In this document: positions 40,899 to 49,760 of the stretch, in pieces
Layout: each line of letters starts with the position of its first letter
How positions within the stretch are numbered: the stretch's first letter is position 1
From: Streptomyces antarcticus
Lineage (GTDB): Bacteria; Actinomycetota; Actinomycetes; Streptomycetales; Streptomycetaceae
Length of the DNA: 64,000 nucleotides
Assembly (NCBI RefSeq): GCF_026627255.1
Contig: NZ_JAPNLM010000020.1
Span: forward strand, 1-64,000
Reading direction: 5' to 3'
The notes under the pieces: generated by a model
The model's input: only the letters and a program-made list of their open reading frames with translations
What the model was told of the DNA's origin: nothing
Databases searched by the model: none
Made by a program: the position numbers and the translations under genes

Positions 40899-41822
40899 AT
40901 GACCCTGCCCGAGCACCTCACTCTGAAGAACCCGACCGACGTCCCGCTGGACAGCCTGGTCCGCTTCGTCCGCAGCTACGAGGAGACCATCACCGGCGCG
41001 TCCACATGCAGCCGCGAGGACATCCTGCTCGAAACCGGGATCCCCGGTTACCGGGACAACAGCTGGTGCCTGACCGATGCCGCGGACGAGGTGGTGGCCT
41101 GGGCGGCGCTGACCGTACGCGGAGGCGGCACGGCCGACTGTGCGCTCACGGTGCTGCCGGGCGAGCACGGCGACGCGGCCGCCCGCGCCCTCCTGCACCG
41201 CCTCCTGAACCGGGCCGACGAACTCGGCGAGGAGCAGGACACCTACTACTCCGTCAGCGTCGGGGGTGTGCTCAGCGGAGACACCGTGGTCCCGCGCGTC
41301 CTGGAGCAGGACGGATTCGTGCGCAGCGCGACCTTCGGCCAGTACGACATCGACCTGCGCGCCGCTCCGCTGCCTCCGGTCCTGCCCGGGAACGGGCGCA
41401 TCCGTACGGCCGGCTGGGCCTCGGATGCGGAAGTCATGCACGCGCTGCACCTGCGCAACCGTTCGAAGGGCCCCAAGACCGAGAGCCTGGAGCACTTCCG
41501 CGCCATGCTGGAGCAGTTGGGCGCGGCCGGCGGCGTCGCCCTGGTGCTGGAGCTGGCCGGCCGTCCGGCCGGATATGTCCTCGCGCAGGAGGGCGGCGGC
41601 GAAGGCCGTGTCATAGAGATGGGCGTCGCCCCGGCGTCGCGGGGTCTGGGCATCGGGCTGGCCCTGGTGACCGCCGTCCTCGCGGAGCTGCGTGCGCTGG
41701 GCAGTGCCCGAGCACTGATGGCCATGGACACGGCGGAGATCCGCGATCACGAAGGGCTGCGCCGCATCCTCGCCATCCAGGGCGAACGCGCCGTCTCCCA
41801 GTACTTCAAGCAGACCGCCTGA
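40899..41822 (+). CDS. tandem GNAT acetyltransferase, mycothiol-synthase-like layout
   Basis: A 307-aa protein with two GNAT halves, as in MshD. The C-half is the catalytic one by motif: EMGVAPASRGLGIGLALVTAVL carries the acetyl-CoA loop. The N-half lacks a clear CoA motif. ATG 40899 follows AAAGGGGG. It could acetylate an amine in the ATP-grasp/diamino-acid pathway that follows 270 bp downstream, or protect a product. The substrate is unknown. Confidence 0.78.
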   Translation: MTLPEHLTLKNPTDVPLDSLVRFVRSYEETITGASTCSREDILLETGIPGYRDNSWCLTDAADEVVAWAALTVRGGGTADCALTVLPGEHGDAAARALLHRLLNRADELGEEQDTYYSVSVGGVLSGDTVVPRVLEQDGFVRSATFGQYDIDLRAAPLPPVLPGNGRIRTAGWASDAEVMHALHLRNRSKGPKTESLEHFRAMLEQLGAAGGVALVLELAGRPAGYVLAQEGGGEGRVIEMGVAPASRGLGIGLALVTAVLAELRALGSARALMAMDTAEIRDHEGLRRILAIQGERAVSQYFKQTA

Positions 41823-42091
41823 TCCCGGCCGTGTACCGGCGCCCCCCAGGTCGCCGGACCGCTGTCCGTGTGAGTGCGAGTACAGGACTCCCGACCCGGG
41901 TCCCGTCCTCCCCCACTCATCCCCGGGAACGATACCGACCCACCTCTTTTTCAGGGAGCCACCGGCAGGCCCTCGCTGCTTCTTCGTGAAGTCCCGGGTG
42001 TTCCCCTGCCGACCGGCACCACCAGCGCCACCACTCCGGCAGCCCCGCGCGGCCGGACCACCCACCCCCGTACGAGAGGGAGTTGTCCGCC
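41823..42091. other. 269-bp non-coding gap before the ATP-grasp operon
   Basis: No ORF with normal codon use fits here. The Pro-rich readings are typical of non-coding GC-rich DNA. GAGAGGGAG at 42074-42082 is the ribosome site for the ATP-grasp gene. A promoter for the following operon is expected here, but I could not define it. Confidence 0.45.
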
Positions 42092-43345
42092 ATGGTGTAC
42101 ACCGGCGTGCCGAGGAAGCGGCTGCTCATGGTGATGCCGTACAGCCAGTTCGTCCGCAAGGCCGCCGAGGCGGGCTTCGAGGTCTGGGCGATCTGGGACC
42201 CGTCGCTGCGCGACCGGGCCTATCTCGACGAGGTCGCCGAGCACGCCAGGGAGCTGCTGCTGACCGACTTCTCCGACGAGCAGGGGCTGCGCGACCTCAT
42301 CGCCGGGACCGTGCGCGCCCACGCCATCGAAACGGTCCTGCACCTGGGCTCCGAGGAGAGCATGGGGCCGGCCGTCGCCGCAGCCGAGGCGCTGGGCCTG
42401 TCCCCCAATTCGGCCGGCGCCGTCCACCGGCTCAACGACAAGGCCGCCATGCGCGCCCTGCTCGCCGAGTCCGGGCTGTCCGTCGTACGGGCCGAGCCGG
42501 CCGCCACCGCCGAGGAGGTCGCGGCGGTCGCGGGCCGGCTGCCGCTGCCGGTCGTGGTCAAGCCCTCCCACGCTTCCGGAAGCCGCGGGGTCGCCCTGAT
42601 CCGCGACGGCGCCGACCTCCAGGAATGGAGCGCCCGCGTCGAGAGCAGCGGCCTGGCGGGGCCCTTCCTCGTGGAGGAGTACCTAAAAGGGCCCGAGTTC
42701 AGCGTCGAGACCCTCAGCGCCGGCGGGACGCACCACGTCATCGGCATCACCGCGAAGCAGACCACCGGCGCGCCCGGTTTCGTGGAGACCTCGCACATCC
42801 ACCCGGCGCAGCTGGACCCCTCCGACGCGAGCGCGATCCGGGCGGTCGTCACCGGCCTGCTCGACCTGGCCGGCTACACCTTCGGGCCCGCGCACACCGA
42901 GGTGATCCTCACGGCCGGCGGGCCGAGGATCGTCGAGTCGCAGACCCGGCTGGGCGGTGACCGCATCCCGCTGCTCATCGAGACCGCCACCGACTTCGAC
43001 ATCGAGGCCGAGATCTTCCGGACGCTCGCCGGGGCGCCCGTCCGGCCGCCCCGGCCGAAGCACACCGCGGCCATCGGCTTCTTCTTCCTTACTCCCGGCC
43101 GGCTGGAGTCGGTCACCGGGCTCGGCGCGATCCGTGCCCTGCCCTACGTCCACCAGCTGCACTTCCCCTTCGCGCCGGGGGACGAACTGCCGCGCACCAG
43201 CGACTCGTTCACCCGTCACGGCTATGTGGTCGTGGACGCGCAATCGCCGGCGGAGGCCACCGAGCGCATCGCCCGCGCACGCGCCCTGCTGCGGGCCGAC
43301 GTCCGCGAGAGCGTCACGGCCGCACCGATTGGAGCCCTCCTTTGA
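42092..43345 (+). CDS. ATP-grasp carboxylate-amine ligase 1
   Basis: A 417-aa ATP-grasp enzyme. LPVVVKPSHASGSRGVALI is the ATP-grasp Lys/loop region, FLVEEYLKGPEFSVETL carries the base-binding strand, and HTEVILTAGGPRIVESQTRLGGDR holds the metal-binding Glu and Asn/Arg ligands. Such proteins join a carboxylate to an amine through an acyl phosphate, as in BacD, DdaF and biotin carboxylase-like ligases. ATG 42092 has GGGAG nine bases upstream; an in-frame TTG at 42083 is too close to it. Its stop overlaps the TTG start of the second ligase. Confidence 0.87.
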   Translation: MVYTGVPRKRLLMVMPYSQFVRKAAEAGFEVWAIWDPSLRDRAYLDEVAEHARELLLTDFSDEQGLRDLIAGTVRAHAIETVLHLGSEESMGPAVAAAEALGLSPNSAGAVHRLNDKAAMRALLAESGLSVVRAEPAATAEEVAAVAGRLPLPVVVKPSHASGSRGVALIRDGADLQEWSARVESSGLAGPFLVEEYLKGPEFSVETLSAGGTHHVIGITAKQTTGAPGFVETSHIHPAQLDPSDASAIRAVVTGLLDLAGYTFGPAHTEVILTAGGPRIVESQTRLGGDRIPLLIETATDFDIEAEIFRTLAGAPVRPPRPKHTAAIGFFFLTPGRLESVTGLGAIRALPYVHQLHFPFAPGDELPRTSDSFTRHGYVVVDAQSPAEATERIARARALLRADVRESVTAAPIGALL

Positions 43346-44625
43346 GCACCGCCAAGACCGTCCTGCTGATCGGCGGCGTCGACGCCCACCTGGAGCGCTT
43401 CGCCGCGCTCGGGGCGAAGGTCATCCTGATCCAGCACCCCGACAAGGTCACCGACTTCCAGACGAGGACCGCCGACGTGCTGGTCGTCGTCGACTACACC
43501 GAGTGGGACACCGTACGGCCGTTCGCCGAGGCCGCCCGCGCCGTCTACGGCGTCGACGCCGTCGTCTCCCTCACCGAGCCGGGCCTGAACCCGGCCGCCC
43601 GGCTCAGCGACCTGTTCGGCCTCTCCGACGGCCACCGCTACGAGGTCAGCCGCCGGATGCGCGACAAGTGGCTGATGCGCCGCCACCTCGCGGAGGCGGG
43701 GCTGCCCGTCCCGCACGCCGGCCTGGTCTCGGACCGCGCCTGCCTGGACGCCTTCGGCGAGCGGGCCGGCTACCCCTTCATCCTCAAGCCGGTCTCCACG
43801 ACCGCCGGTTTCGGCCTGATCCGCGCCGAGGGCCCGGCCGACCTCGACCGGGTGTGGGCGCGCGTCCAGGAACTGAACGGCGGGCGCACCGACCGCGGCT
43901 CGACCATGTTCACCGTCGACGGGTTCCTGATGGAGTCCTACATCGACGGCCCGGAGTTCAGCGTCGAGGCGCTCAGCTTCGCCGGCCGCCACGTCGTCGT
44001 CGCCGTCACCGAGAAGCTCGTCGACGAGGCGCACTTCGCGGAGCTCGGCCACGCCGTTCCGGCCCGCCTCGCCGACGCCGACCGCGAGCGGCTCACGGGC
44101 GCCGTCGAGGCGTTCCTGACCGCCATGGGCGTCACGGACGGCCCCAGCCACACCGAGATCCGGCTCAGCGGCCGCGGCCCCGTCGTCATCGAGTCCCACA
44201 ACCGGCTCGGCGGTGACCACATCGTCGAACTCGTCGAGGCCGCCTACGGCATCGACATGATCGCCTACGGGGCCGCCTGGCCGCTGGGCCTGGTCGAACC
44301 ACTGGCCGGCGCCCCCGCCGCGCGGGCCGGCGCCGCCATGCGCGCGGTCCTGCGCGGCCCCGGCACCGTCACCGCCGTCTCGGGTGTCGAGGACGTCGCG
44401 GCGCGGCCCGACGTGCTCGCCGCGCAGGTCTCCGTGAAGCCCGGCGACACCGTCCGGCCGCTGCGCGACAACTGGGACCGGCTCGGCTCCGTGGTCGTAC
44501 GCGCCGCCGACACCGACAGCGCCGTCGAGCTGTGCGAACAGCTGACACGGTCCGGCATCCGCATCGACGTCGAGCCCGTGCCGCAACCGGCGGCGCAGGC
44601 CGCAGCGGAGCCCGTGGCCGCCTGA
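43342..44625 (+). CDS. ATP-grasp carboxylate-amine ligase 2
   Basis: A 427-aa protein starting at TTG 43342 inside the previous stop (TTGA), with TTGGAG upstream. Landmarks are YPFILKPVSTTAGFGLI, FLMESYIDGPEFSVEAL and HTEIRLSGRGPVVIESHNRLGGDH. It is clearly a paralogue of ligase 1, and both keep ATP and metal ligands. The two probably form different amide bonds in one product or act as a pair. No carrier protein is fused. Substrate identity cannot be read from the sequence. Confidence 0.87.
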   Translation: MSTAKTVLLIGGVDAHLERFAALGAKVILIQHPDKVTDFQTRTADVLVVVDYTEWDTVRPFAEAARAVYGVDAVVSLTEPGLNPAARLSDLFGLSDGHRYEVSRRMRDKWLMRRHLAEAGLPVPHAGLVSDRACLDAFGERAGYPFILKPVSTTAGFGLIRAEGPADLDRVWARVQELNGGRTDRGSTMFTVDGFLMESYIDGPEFSVEALSFAGRHVVVAVTEKLVDEAHFAELGHAVPARLADADRERLTGAVEAFLTAMGVTDGPSHTEIRLSGRGPVVIESHNRLGGDHIVELVEAAYGIDMIAYGAAWPLGLVEPLAGAPAARAGAAMRAVLRGPGTVTAVSGVEDVAARPDVLAAQVSVKPGDTVRPLRDNWDRLGSVVVRAADTDSAVELCEQLTRSGIRIDVEPVPQPAAQAAAEPVAA

Positions 44626-44666
44626 GCCACGGCGGGCCCGCCGTCCCAACCGAGGAGTTGACCGTC

Positions 44667-45314
44667 ATGTCTTCACCGACGCCACTGCTGCACCTGCTGC
44701 GCGAGGACCTGGACGTCGTCGTCTCACAGGACCCGTCCGTCACCAGCCGCTGGGAGGCGCTGGGGCACTCGGGGCTGTCCGCCGTGTGGGCGCACCGTGT
44801 CGCCCACCGGCTCTACCACGGCAGGATGCCGACCGCCGCCCGTACACTGGCGCGTTTCTCGCGGCGCCGCACGGGCGTCGAGATCCACCCCGGCGCCGTA
44901 CTGGGCCGCCGCGTCTTCATCGACCACGGCACGTCCGTGGTCGTCGGCCAGACCGCCACGGTCGGCGACGACGTGACGATCTACCAGCAGGTGACGCTGG
45001 GCGCGGTGGGCTGGTGGTCCGACAACGCCCGCCCGGCGGGCGAGCGGCGCCACCCCGCCATCGGCAACGGAGTGATCCTCGGGGCCAACGCCACCGTTCT
45101 CGGGCCCGTCACGATCGGCGACCGGGCACTGATCGGTGCCATGGCGACCGTCACCGAGGACATCGGACCGGGCGCGCGGGTCTACGCGCCCCGTTCCGTC
45201 GTACGGGACGGCCCGTCCCCGGCCGCCGTCCCGGACGGCGCGCCGCCCGCCGCGCCGGAAGCCGCCACCGCCCTGGATCCCGTGCGCCTGCTCGCCTCGG
45301 CCGGCTCGTGGTGA
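44667..45314 (+). CDS. cysE: serine O-acetyltransferase
   Basis: A 215-aa left-handed beta-helix acyltransferase. Short N-terminal helices (LLREDLDVVVSQDPS) are followed by hexapeptide repeats starting VEIHPGAVLGRRVFIDHGTSVVVG and ending LIGAMATVTEDIGPGARVYAP. IDHG and the conserved HPAIGNG segment are typical of CysE, which makes O-acetylserine. The C-terminal 35 residues are Pro/Ala-rich and unlike the family. Placed between ATP-grasp ligases and a cysteine synthase, it supplies O-acetylserine for a dedicated beta-replacement, as DcsE does in D-cycloserine assembly. Confidence 0.87.
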   Translation: MSSPTPLLHLLREDLDVVVSQDPSVTSRWEALGHSGLSAVWAHRVAHRLYHGRMPTAARTLARFSRRRTGVEIHPGAVLGRRVFIDHGTSVVVGQTATVGDDVTIYQQVTLGAVGWWSDNARPAGERRHPAIGNGVILGANATVLGPVTIGDRALIGAMATVTEDIGPGARVYAPRSVVRDGPSPAAVPDGAPPAAPEAATALDPVRLLASAGSW

Positions 45315-45388
45315 GCGCCGGGGCGGCCGCCCCGGCCGCTCCCCCGGCCTGCCCGCCCCCGTTCCCCTTCCCTGGAGACCTTCCTTCC

Positions 45389-46351
45389 ATGACCACCGCC
45401 ATCGCCATCGCCCCGCCGCGGCGCCGGGTCGCCGACCGCCTCGAAGAACTCATCGGCGGTACACCCCTGGTGCGCCTCGCCGTGACGGACGCCGCCCACG
45501 GGACCGAGGTGCTGGCCAAGCTGGAGTCCGCGAACCCGTTCGCCAGCAGCAAGGACCGCGCCGCCCTGAGCATGCTGCGGGGCGCCGAGCAGCGCGGTGA
45601 CCTGCTGCCCGGCGGCACCGTCGTGGAGTCCACCTCGGGCAACACCGGTATCGCGCTCGCCGCGATGTGCTCCGTCCGCGGCTACCGCTGCGTCGTCGTC
45701 CTGCCCGACAGCGCGACGCCCGAGCGGATCGGCCTGCTGACGACGCTCGGCGCCGAGATCGTACTGACCCCCAGTGCCGAGCGGTTCGCCGGGGCCATCG
45801 CCAAGGCCGAGGAGATCCAGGCCGCCACGCCCGGGTCCTGGTACGTCCGCCAGCACGAGAACGACGACAACGTACGGGCCCACTACGAGGGGACCGGGCC
45901 GGAGATCTGGGCCGACACCGACGGCCGCGTCGACGTGCTCGTCGCGGGTGTCGGCACCGGCGGCACCCTCACGGGAGCCGGCCGCTACCTGCGCGAACAC
46001 AACCCGGACCTGGAGGTCGTCGCCGTCGAACCGGAGAACTCGCCGGTGCTCTCCCGCGGCTACGCCGGCACCCACCGCATCCCCGGCCTGAACGGCGGCT
46101 TCGTCGCCCCGACCACCGACGTCGGCCTCATCGACAGGATCCTCACCTGCCCGGACGAGGCCGCGCTGGCCACGGCCCGGACGCTCACCCGCGAGCAGGG
46201 CATCTTCGCGGGCATCTCCTCCGGAGCGGCCGTCTACGGCGCCACCCTCCTGGCCCGGCGGCCCGAGTACGCCGGAAAGACCATCGTCACGATCCTGCCG
46301 GACACCGGCGAGCGGTACGTAAGCATCTTCAACGAAGGGACCCCGTCATGA
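45389..46351 (+). CDS. cysK: cysteine-synthase-like PLP enzyme (canonical motifs)
   Basis: A 320-aa fold type II PLP enzyme. ELIGGTPLVRL, ASSKDRAAL with the PLP lysine, STSGNTGIALA and GVGTGGTLTGAGRYL are the OASS hallmarks and all are intact. It follows the serine acetyltransferase by 74 bp and overlaps the third ATP-grasp gene (ATGA). It should convert O-acetylserine to a beta-substituted alanine; sulfide (Cys), ammonia donors (2,3-diaminopropionate route) or hydroxyurea are known acceptors for relatives. A duplicated, divergent copy at 17083-18069 suggests at least one has a specialised substrate. Confidence 0.87.
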   Translation: MTTAIAIAPPRRRVADRLEELIGGTPLVRLAVTDAAHGTEVLAKLESANPFASSKDRAALSMLRGAEQRGDLLPGGTVVESTSGNTGIALAAMCSVRGYRCVVVLPDSATPERIGLLTTLGAEIVLTPSAERFAGAIAKAEEIQAATPGSWYVRQHENDDNVRAHYEGTGPEIWADTDGRVDVLVAGVGTGGTLTGAGRYLREHNPDLEVVAVEPENSPVLSRGYAGTHRIPGLNGGFVAPTTDVGLIDRILTCPDEAALATARTLTREQGIFAGISSGAAVYGATLLARRPEYAGKTIVTILPDTGERYVSIFNEGTPS

Positions 46352-47580
46352 CCACGCTCGTCCTGCACCGCGGCTCGCTGCGCGCCAACCCGTACGAGCA
46401 GTGGCTCGCCGACCACCACGAGAAGATCGTCCTGCTGGCGTCGGCCGAGCAGCTGGACCTGTTCGGCGAGGAACTGCCCGTCGAGGCGCCGTACCTGCAC
46501 GCGGAGGCGCTGGCGGACTACGACACGAGCCGGCGCGTCCTGGAGCGGGCGGCGGAGCTCGTCGAGGAGTTCGGCGTCACGGACGTCGTGGCCTGCCAGG
46601 AGTTCGACATCCTGCGGGCGGCCCGGCTGCGCGAGCGGTTCGGCCTGGCAGGGCAGCGGCCCGACAGCGCCGTCGTCTACCGCGACAAGTGGGAGATGAA
46701 GCAGGCGGCCGTGCGGGCCGGGATCGCGGTCGCCGACCACGTCCTGCTGCGCACAGCAGCCGACCTGGACCGGTTCGCGGACCGCCTCGGACTGCCGGTC
46801 GTCGTCAAGCCGCGCAGCGGCGTGCTCTCCGTGGGCGTCTCCATCCTGCGTACGGCCGGGGAACTGGCCGACTGGCGCGACCGGACGGAACTGGCCGGGC
46901 CGGACGGCGAACCCGAGTGGCTGGCCGAGGCCTACGTCGACGGCTCGATGTGCCACGTCGACGGCACGGTGCTGGACGGTGAGATCGCCACGCTGTGGCC
47001 CTCCCAGTACATGTACGCGCTGGCGAACTTCCGGGACCGGGGCGGGCGGGTGGACATCGCGCTGGACACCGCGGATCCGCTGGCGCGGCGGCTGGCCGCG
47101 TTCGGCGAGCAGGTGCTGGCCGCCTTCGGCGGGCCCGACCACTTCGCCTTCCACATCGAGGTGTTCGTCACCGGCGACGGCGAGCTGGTGCTGTGCGAGG
47201 CCGCCTCGCGGGCCGGCGGGGCCGGGGTGCGGGACGTGCAGCGCGCCCTGTTCGGCTTCGACCCGATGGAGTTTCCGGTACGCCGGCAGCTGGGCCTGCC
47301 GGTGGAGTTCGAAGGGCGGCGCGATCCCTCGCGCATCGCCGGCCAGCTGCTGTTCACCAAGCGCCCCGGCGTCCTGCGCGCGCTGCCGGACCCGGCGGCG
47401 CTCCCCGAGGGCGTGGTCAAGTACACGACGTACGCCGAGGCCGGGCAGACGGTCCAGGACGCCGCGCACTCCGGTGACTTCCTCGCCGCCTTCGTGATCA
47501 CGGGCGCGGACCGCGCCGAGACCGAGGCCCGCATCCGCACCGCGGAGAGCTGGTTCAAGGAGGGCCTCGACATCGGCTGA
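46348..47580 (+). CDS. ATP-grasp ligase 3
   Basis: A 410-aa ATP-grasp protein, more divergent than ligases 1 and 2. Visible landmarks are YRDKWEMKQAAVRAGI (the usual region before the A-loop), LPVVVKPRSGVLSVGVSIL, WLAEAYVDGSMCHVDG and FAFHIEVFVTGDGELVLCEAASRAGG. It resembles single-domain amino-acid ligases. ATG 46348 overlaps the cysK stop, so it is coupled to the amino acid made there. It likely attaches that amino acid to another unit. No tRNA- or carrier-binding domain is seen. Confidence 0.85.
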   Translation: MTTLVLHRGSLRANPYEQWLADHHEKIVLLASAEQLDLFGEELPVEAPYLHAEALADYDTSRRVLERAAELVEEFGVTDVVACQEFDILRAARLRERFGLAGQRPDSAVVYRDKWEMKQAAVRAGIAVADHVLLRTAADLDRFADRLGLPVVVKPRSGVLSVGVSILRTAGELADWRDRTELAGPDGEPEWLAEAYVDGSMCHVDGTVLDGEIATLWPSQYMYALANFRDRGGRVDIALDTADPLARRLAAFGEQVLAAFGGPDHFAFHIEVFVTGDGELVLCEAASRAGGAGVRDVQRALFGFDPMEFPVRRQLGLPVEFEGRRDPSRIAGQLLFTKRPGVLRALPDPAALPEGVVKYTTYAEAGQTVQDAAHSGDFLAAFVITGADRAETEARIRTAESWFKEGLDIG

Positions 47581-47690
47581 CCGGACATGGCGAAGTCACG
47601 CCAGCCCTCCCCGCCGAATCGCCCCACACTGGTTCTTTTCGCCATCTCCGCATTCCAGGAGAAGTACGCGTTGGCATCCGAACCAACAAT

Positions 47691-49694
47691 GTGCGTGTGG
47701 AAATCGAAGTAGAGACCGCTGGCCGGACAGGCACGCCTGAGGAGGGCACCCGTCTGTTCCCCCGGCACGCCGCCTTCCGCCTCACCGGCTCCCTCGACCT
47801 TCCCTCGCTGCGGGCGGCCTGGCGTGCGGCGGTGCTCCGGCACGGGGCCGGGGATGTGCGCCCGGTGTGCTTCATCGACCTGAGTTCGGTTCCGGTGACG
47901 GACCCGGGTGCCCTTGCCGCGCAGCTGTGCGACCGCTGGGCGGCCGAGGAAGCCGCCCGGGCACCGCACCCGCAGGCACGCCTGTCCGTGGCCCGGCTCA
48001 CCGCCACCGAGTACGTGCTGCTCGTCGCCGTGGATCAGATGCCCGACGAACAAAGCTTCCGCCGCCTGCTCGGATCCGTATCGCAGTCGTGCGCGGCTGA
48101 CGGAGTACTCCGTCAGCTCCGGACCGAGCCGGCCGCGGCCGCGGCTGAGCCGCTCCCCGCGCCCGGATACGACGGCCTGCCCGTGCACGTGCTGGCGGCG
48201 CGCCACGCCGTCACGGCCGGCCCCGCCGTCGTCTGGGCCGGGGAGACGACCGACTACGCCGAACTCGACGCCCTGGGCTCCCGCCTCGCCGGCGCGCTCG
48301 TGGCGGCCGGTGTGGCCCCGGGTGACGCGGTGGCCGTCCGGATGGCTCCGGGAGCCAGGCGCGTAGCGGCGCTGCTCGGCGTCCTGGCATCCGGTGCACG
48401 GCTGCTCTGGCTCGCCCCGGGTCCCGCGGGTGAACGCGGCCGCGCGATGCTCGATGTGCTGCGCCCCGTGTGCATGGTCACCGATGGAGCCACGGACGGC
48501 GACGACCTCGTCAGCTGGTACCGCACGGAACTCGGAGGTCGCGTCCTGGACGCCGGTGGGCCTGCGGATCCGGCGGGGATCGGGCAGACGCCCGCCATCG
48601 GACCGCGGGACGGCGCGTACGTCGCCTTCACGTCCGGATCGACCGGAACCCCCAAGGGCATCCCGCAGTGCCACGATGCGCTCGCGCAGTTCGCGCACTG
48701 GATGGGGCGGCAGTTCGGCATGGGCCCGGGGGCCCGGGTGGCTCAATGGGTCTCCCCCGAGCACGACCCCGCGCTGGCCGAGGTCTGCGCCACGCTCGTC
48801 GCGGGCGGCACGCTCTTCCCCGTTTCCGACGCCGTGCGCACCAACCCGGACGCGCTCGTGCCATGGCTGGCCGAGCACCGGATCACCCACATCCAGACGG
48901 TGCCGAGCTTCGCCAGGGACCTGCTGGAGGTCATCACGGACACGGCGGCCGGGCAGCGGCTCGGTGCCCTGAGCCACGTACTCCTCATGGGCGAGGCGCT
49001 GCGGGCCGAGCTCGTCGGGGGTCTGACCACGGCACTTCCCAGTGTCCGGGTGTTCAACCTGTACGGACCCACCGAGACCGTAGCCGCCACCTGGCACGAG
49101 GTCACTGACGTGACCGCGGGGCCGGTGCCGATCGGCCGCGCGATCCCCGGCCGCCAGGTCCTCGTCCTGGACGGCGACGACCTGACCTGCCCCGTCGGCG
49201 TCACCGGCGGCGTCGTCGTGCGCTCCCGCTACGTGACCCCCGGCTATCTCGGCAGCACCGACCGCTCGGCCTTCCGGCCGGTGGAACGGCTGGACACCCC
49301 GGACGGCGACGCGGGCTGGTACCGCACGGGCGACCTCGCGCGGCGCCTCGCGGACGGAACCCTGGAATTCCGCGGGCGCGCGGACTTCCAGATCAAACTC
49401 TCGGGCAATCGCGTCGAACTGACGGAGATCGAGGCCTCATTGGCCTCGCACGACTCCGTCCTCGAATGCGCGGTCGTCCCGCGGACGGACCGGCCTGGAC
49501 CGATCCGCCAGCTGGCAGTGCACGTCGTCCCGAAGCGGGGAACAGATGGCCTGCCCCTGGGTGCCGCCCCTCAGTGGCGGGCCCATCTGCGGCGCCATTT
49601 CGGCGCGCTGAACATCCCGGCGACCTTCCACGAGGTCTCCGGCCGTCTGCCGCGCAACGCGGCGGGCAAGGTCGACCGCGCCCGGCTGCGCTGA
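47691..49694 (+). CDS. free-standing NRPS adenylation protein, SgcC1-like
   Basis: A 667-aa protein. The A domain occupies about 155-667 with FTSGSTGTPKG (A3), NLYGPTE (A5), GWYRTGDLARR (A7), a DFQIKLSGNRVE stretch (A8) and the A10 Lys in NAAGKVDR. The first about 150 residues look like the start of a C domain but lack HHxxxD. GTG 47691 has no ribosome site. A good one (AGGAGAA, 47657-47663) instead serves TTG 47671, which opens a 13-codon frame overlapping in another phase. Next to an aminomutase, it should adenylate beta-tyrosine or a relative and load the PCP at 59378. It has no fused carrier, as in C-1027. Confidence 0.85.
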   Translation: MRVEIEVETAGRTGTPEEGTRLFPRHAAFRLTGSLDLPSLRAAWRAAVLRHGAGDVRPVCFIDLSSVPVTDPGALAAQLCDRWAAEEAARAPHPQARLSVARLTATEYVLLVAVDQMPDEQSFRRLLGSVSQSCAADGVLRQLRTEPAAAAAEPLPAPGYDGLPVHVLAARHAVTAGPAVVWAGETTDYAELDALGSRLAGALVAAGVAPGDAVAVRMAPGARRVAALLGVLASGARLLWLAPGPAGERGRAMLDVLRPVCMVTDGATDGDDLVSWYRTELGGRVLDAGGPADPAGIGQTPAIGPRDGAYVAFTSGSTGTPKGIPQCHDALAQFAHWMGRQFGMGPGARVAQWVSPEHDPALAEVCATLVAGGTLFPVSDAVRTNPDALVPWLAEHRITHIQTVPSFARDLLEVITDTAAGQRLGALSHVLLMGEALRAELVGGLTTALPSVRVFNLYGPTETVAATWHEVTDVTAGPVPIGRAIPGRQVLVLDGDDLTCPVGVTGGVVVRSRYVTPGYLGSTDRSAFRPVERLDTPDGDAGWYRTGDLARRLADGTLEFRGRADFQIKLSGNRVELTEIEASLASHDSVLECAVVPRTDRPGPIRQLAVHVVPKRGTDGLPLGAAPQWRAHLRRHFGALNIPATFHEVSGRLPRNAAGKVDRARLR

Positions 49695-49760
49695 CCTGTC
49701 GATCCGGTCCGGCCGGCGGCACCACCTGCCCTTATCCCGATTCCACTTGGAGTGAGTACT

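Noticed and set aside
42092..47580. A D-cycloserine gene cluster
   Set aside because: CysE, CysK and ATP-grasp are shared, but the DcsA heme protein and DcsB arginase-like enzyme are absent and there are three ligases. The PrpF-like gene at 19934 is distant and not clearly DcsC.
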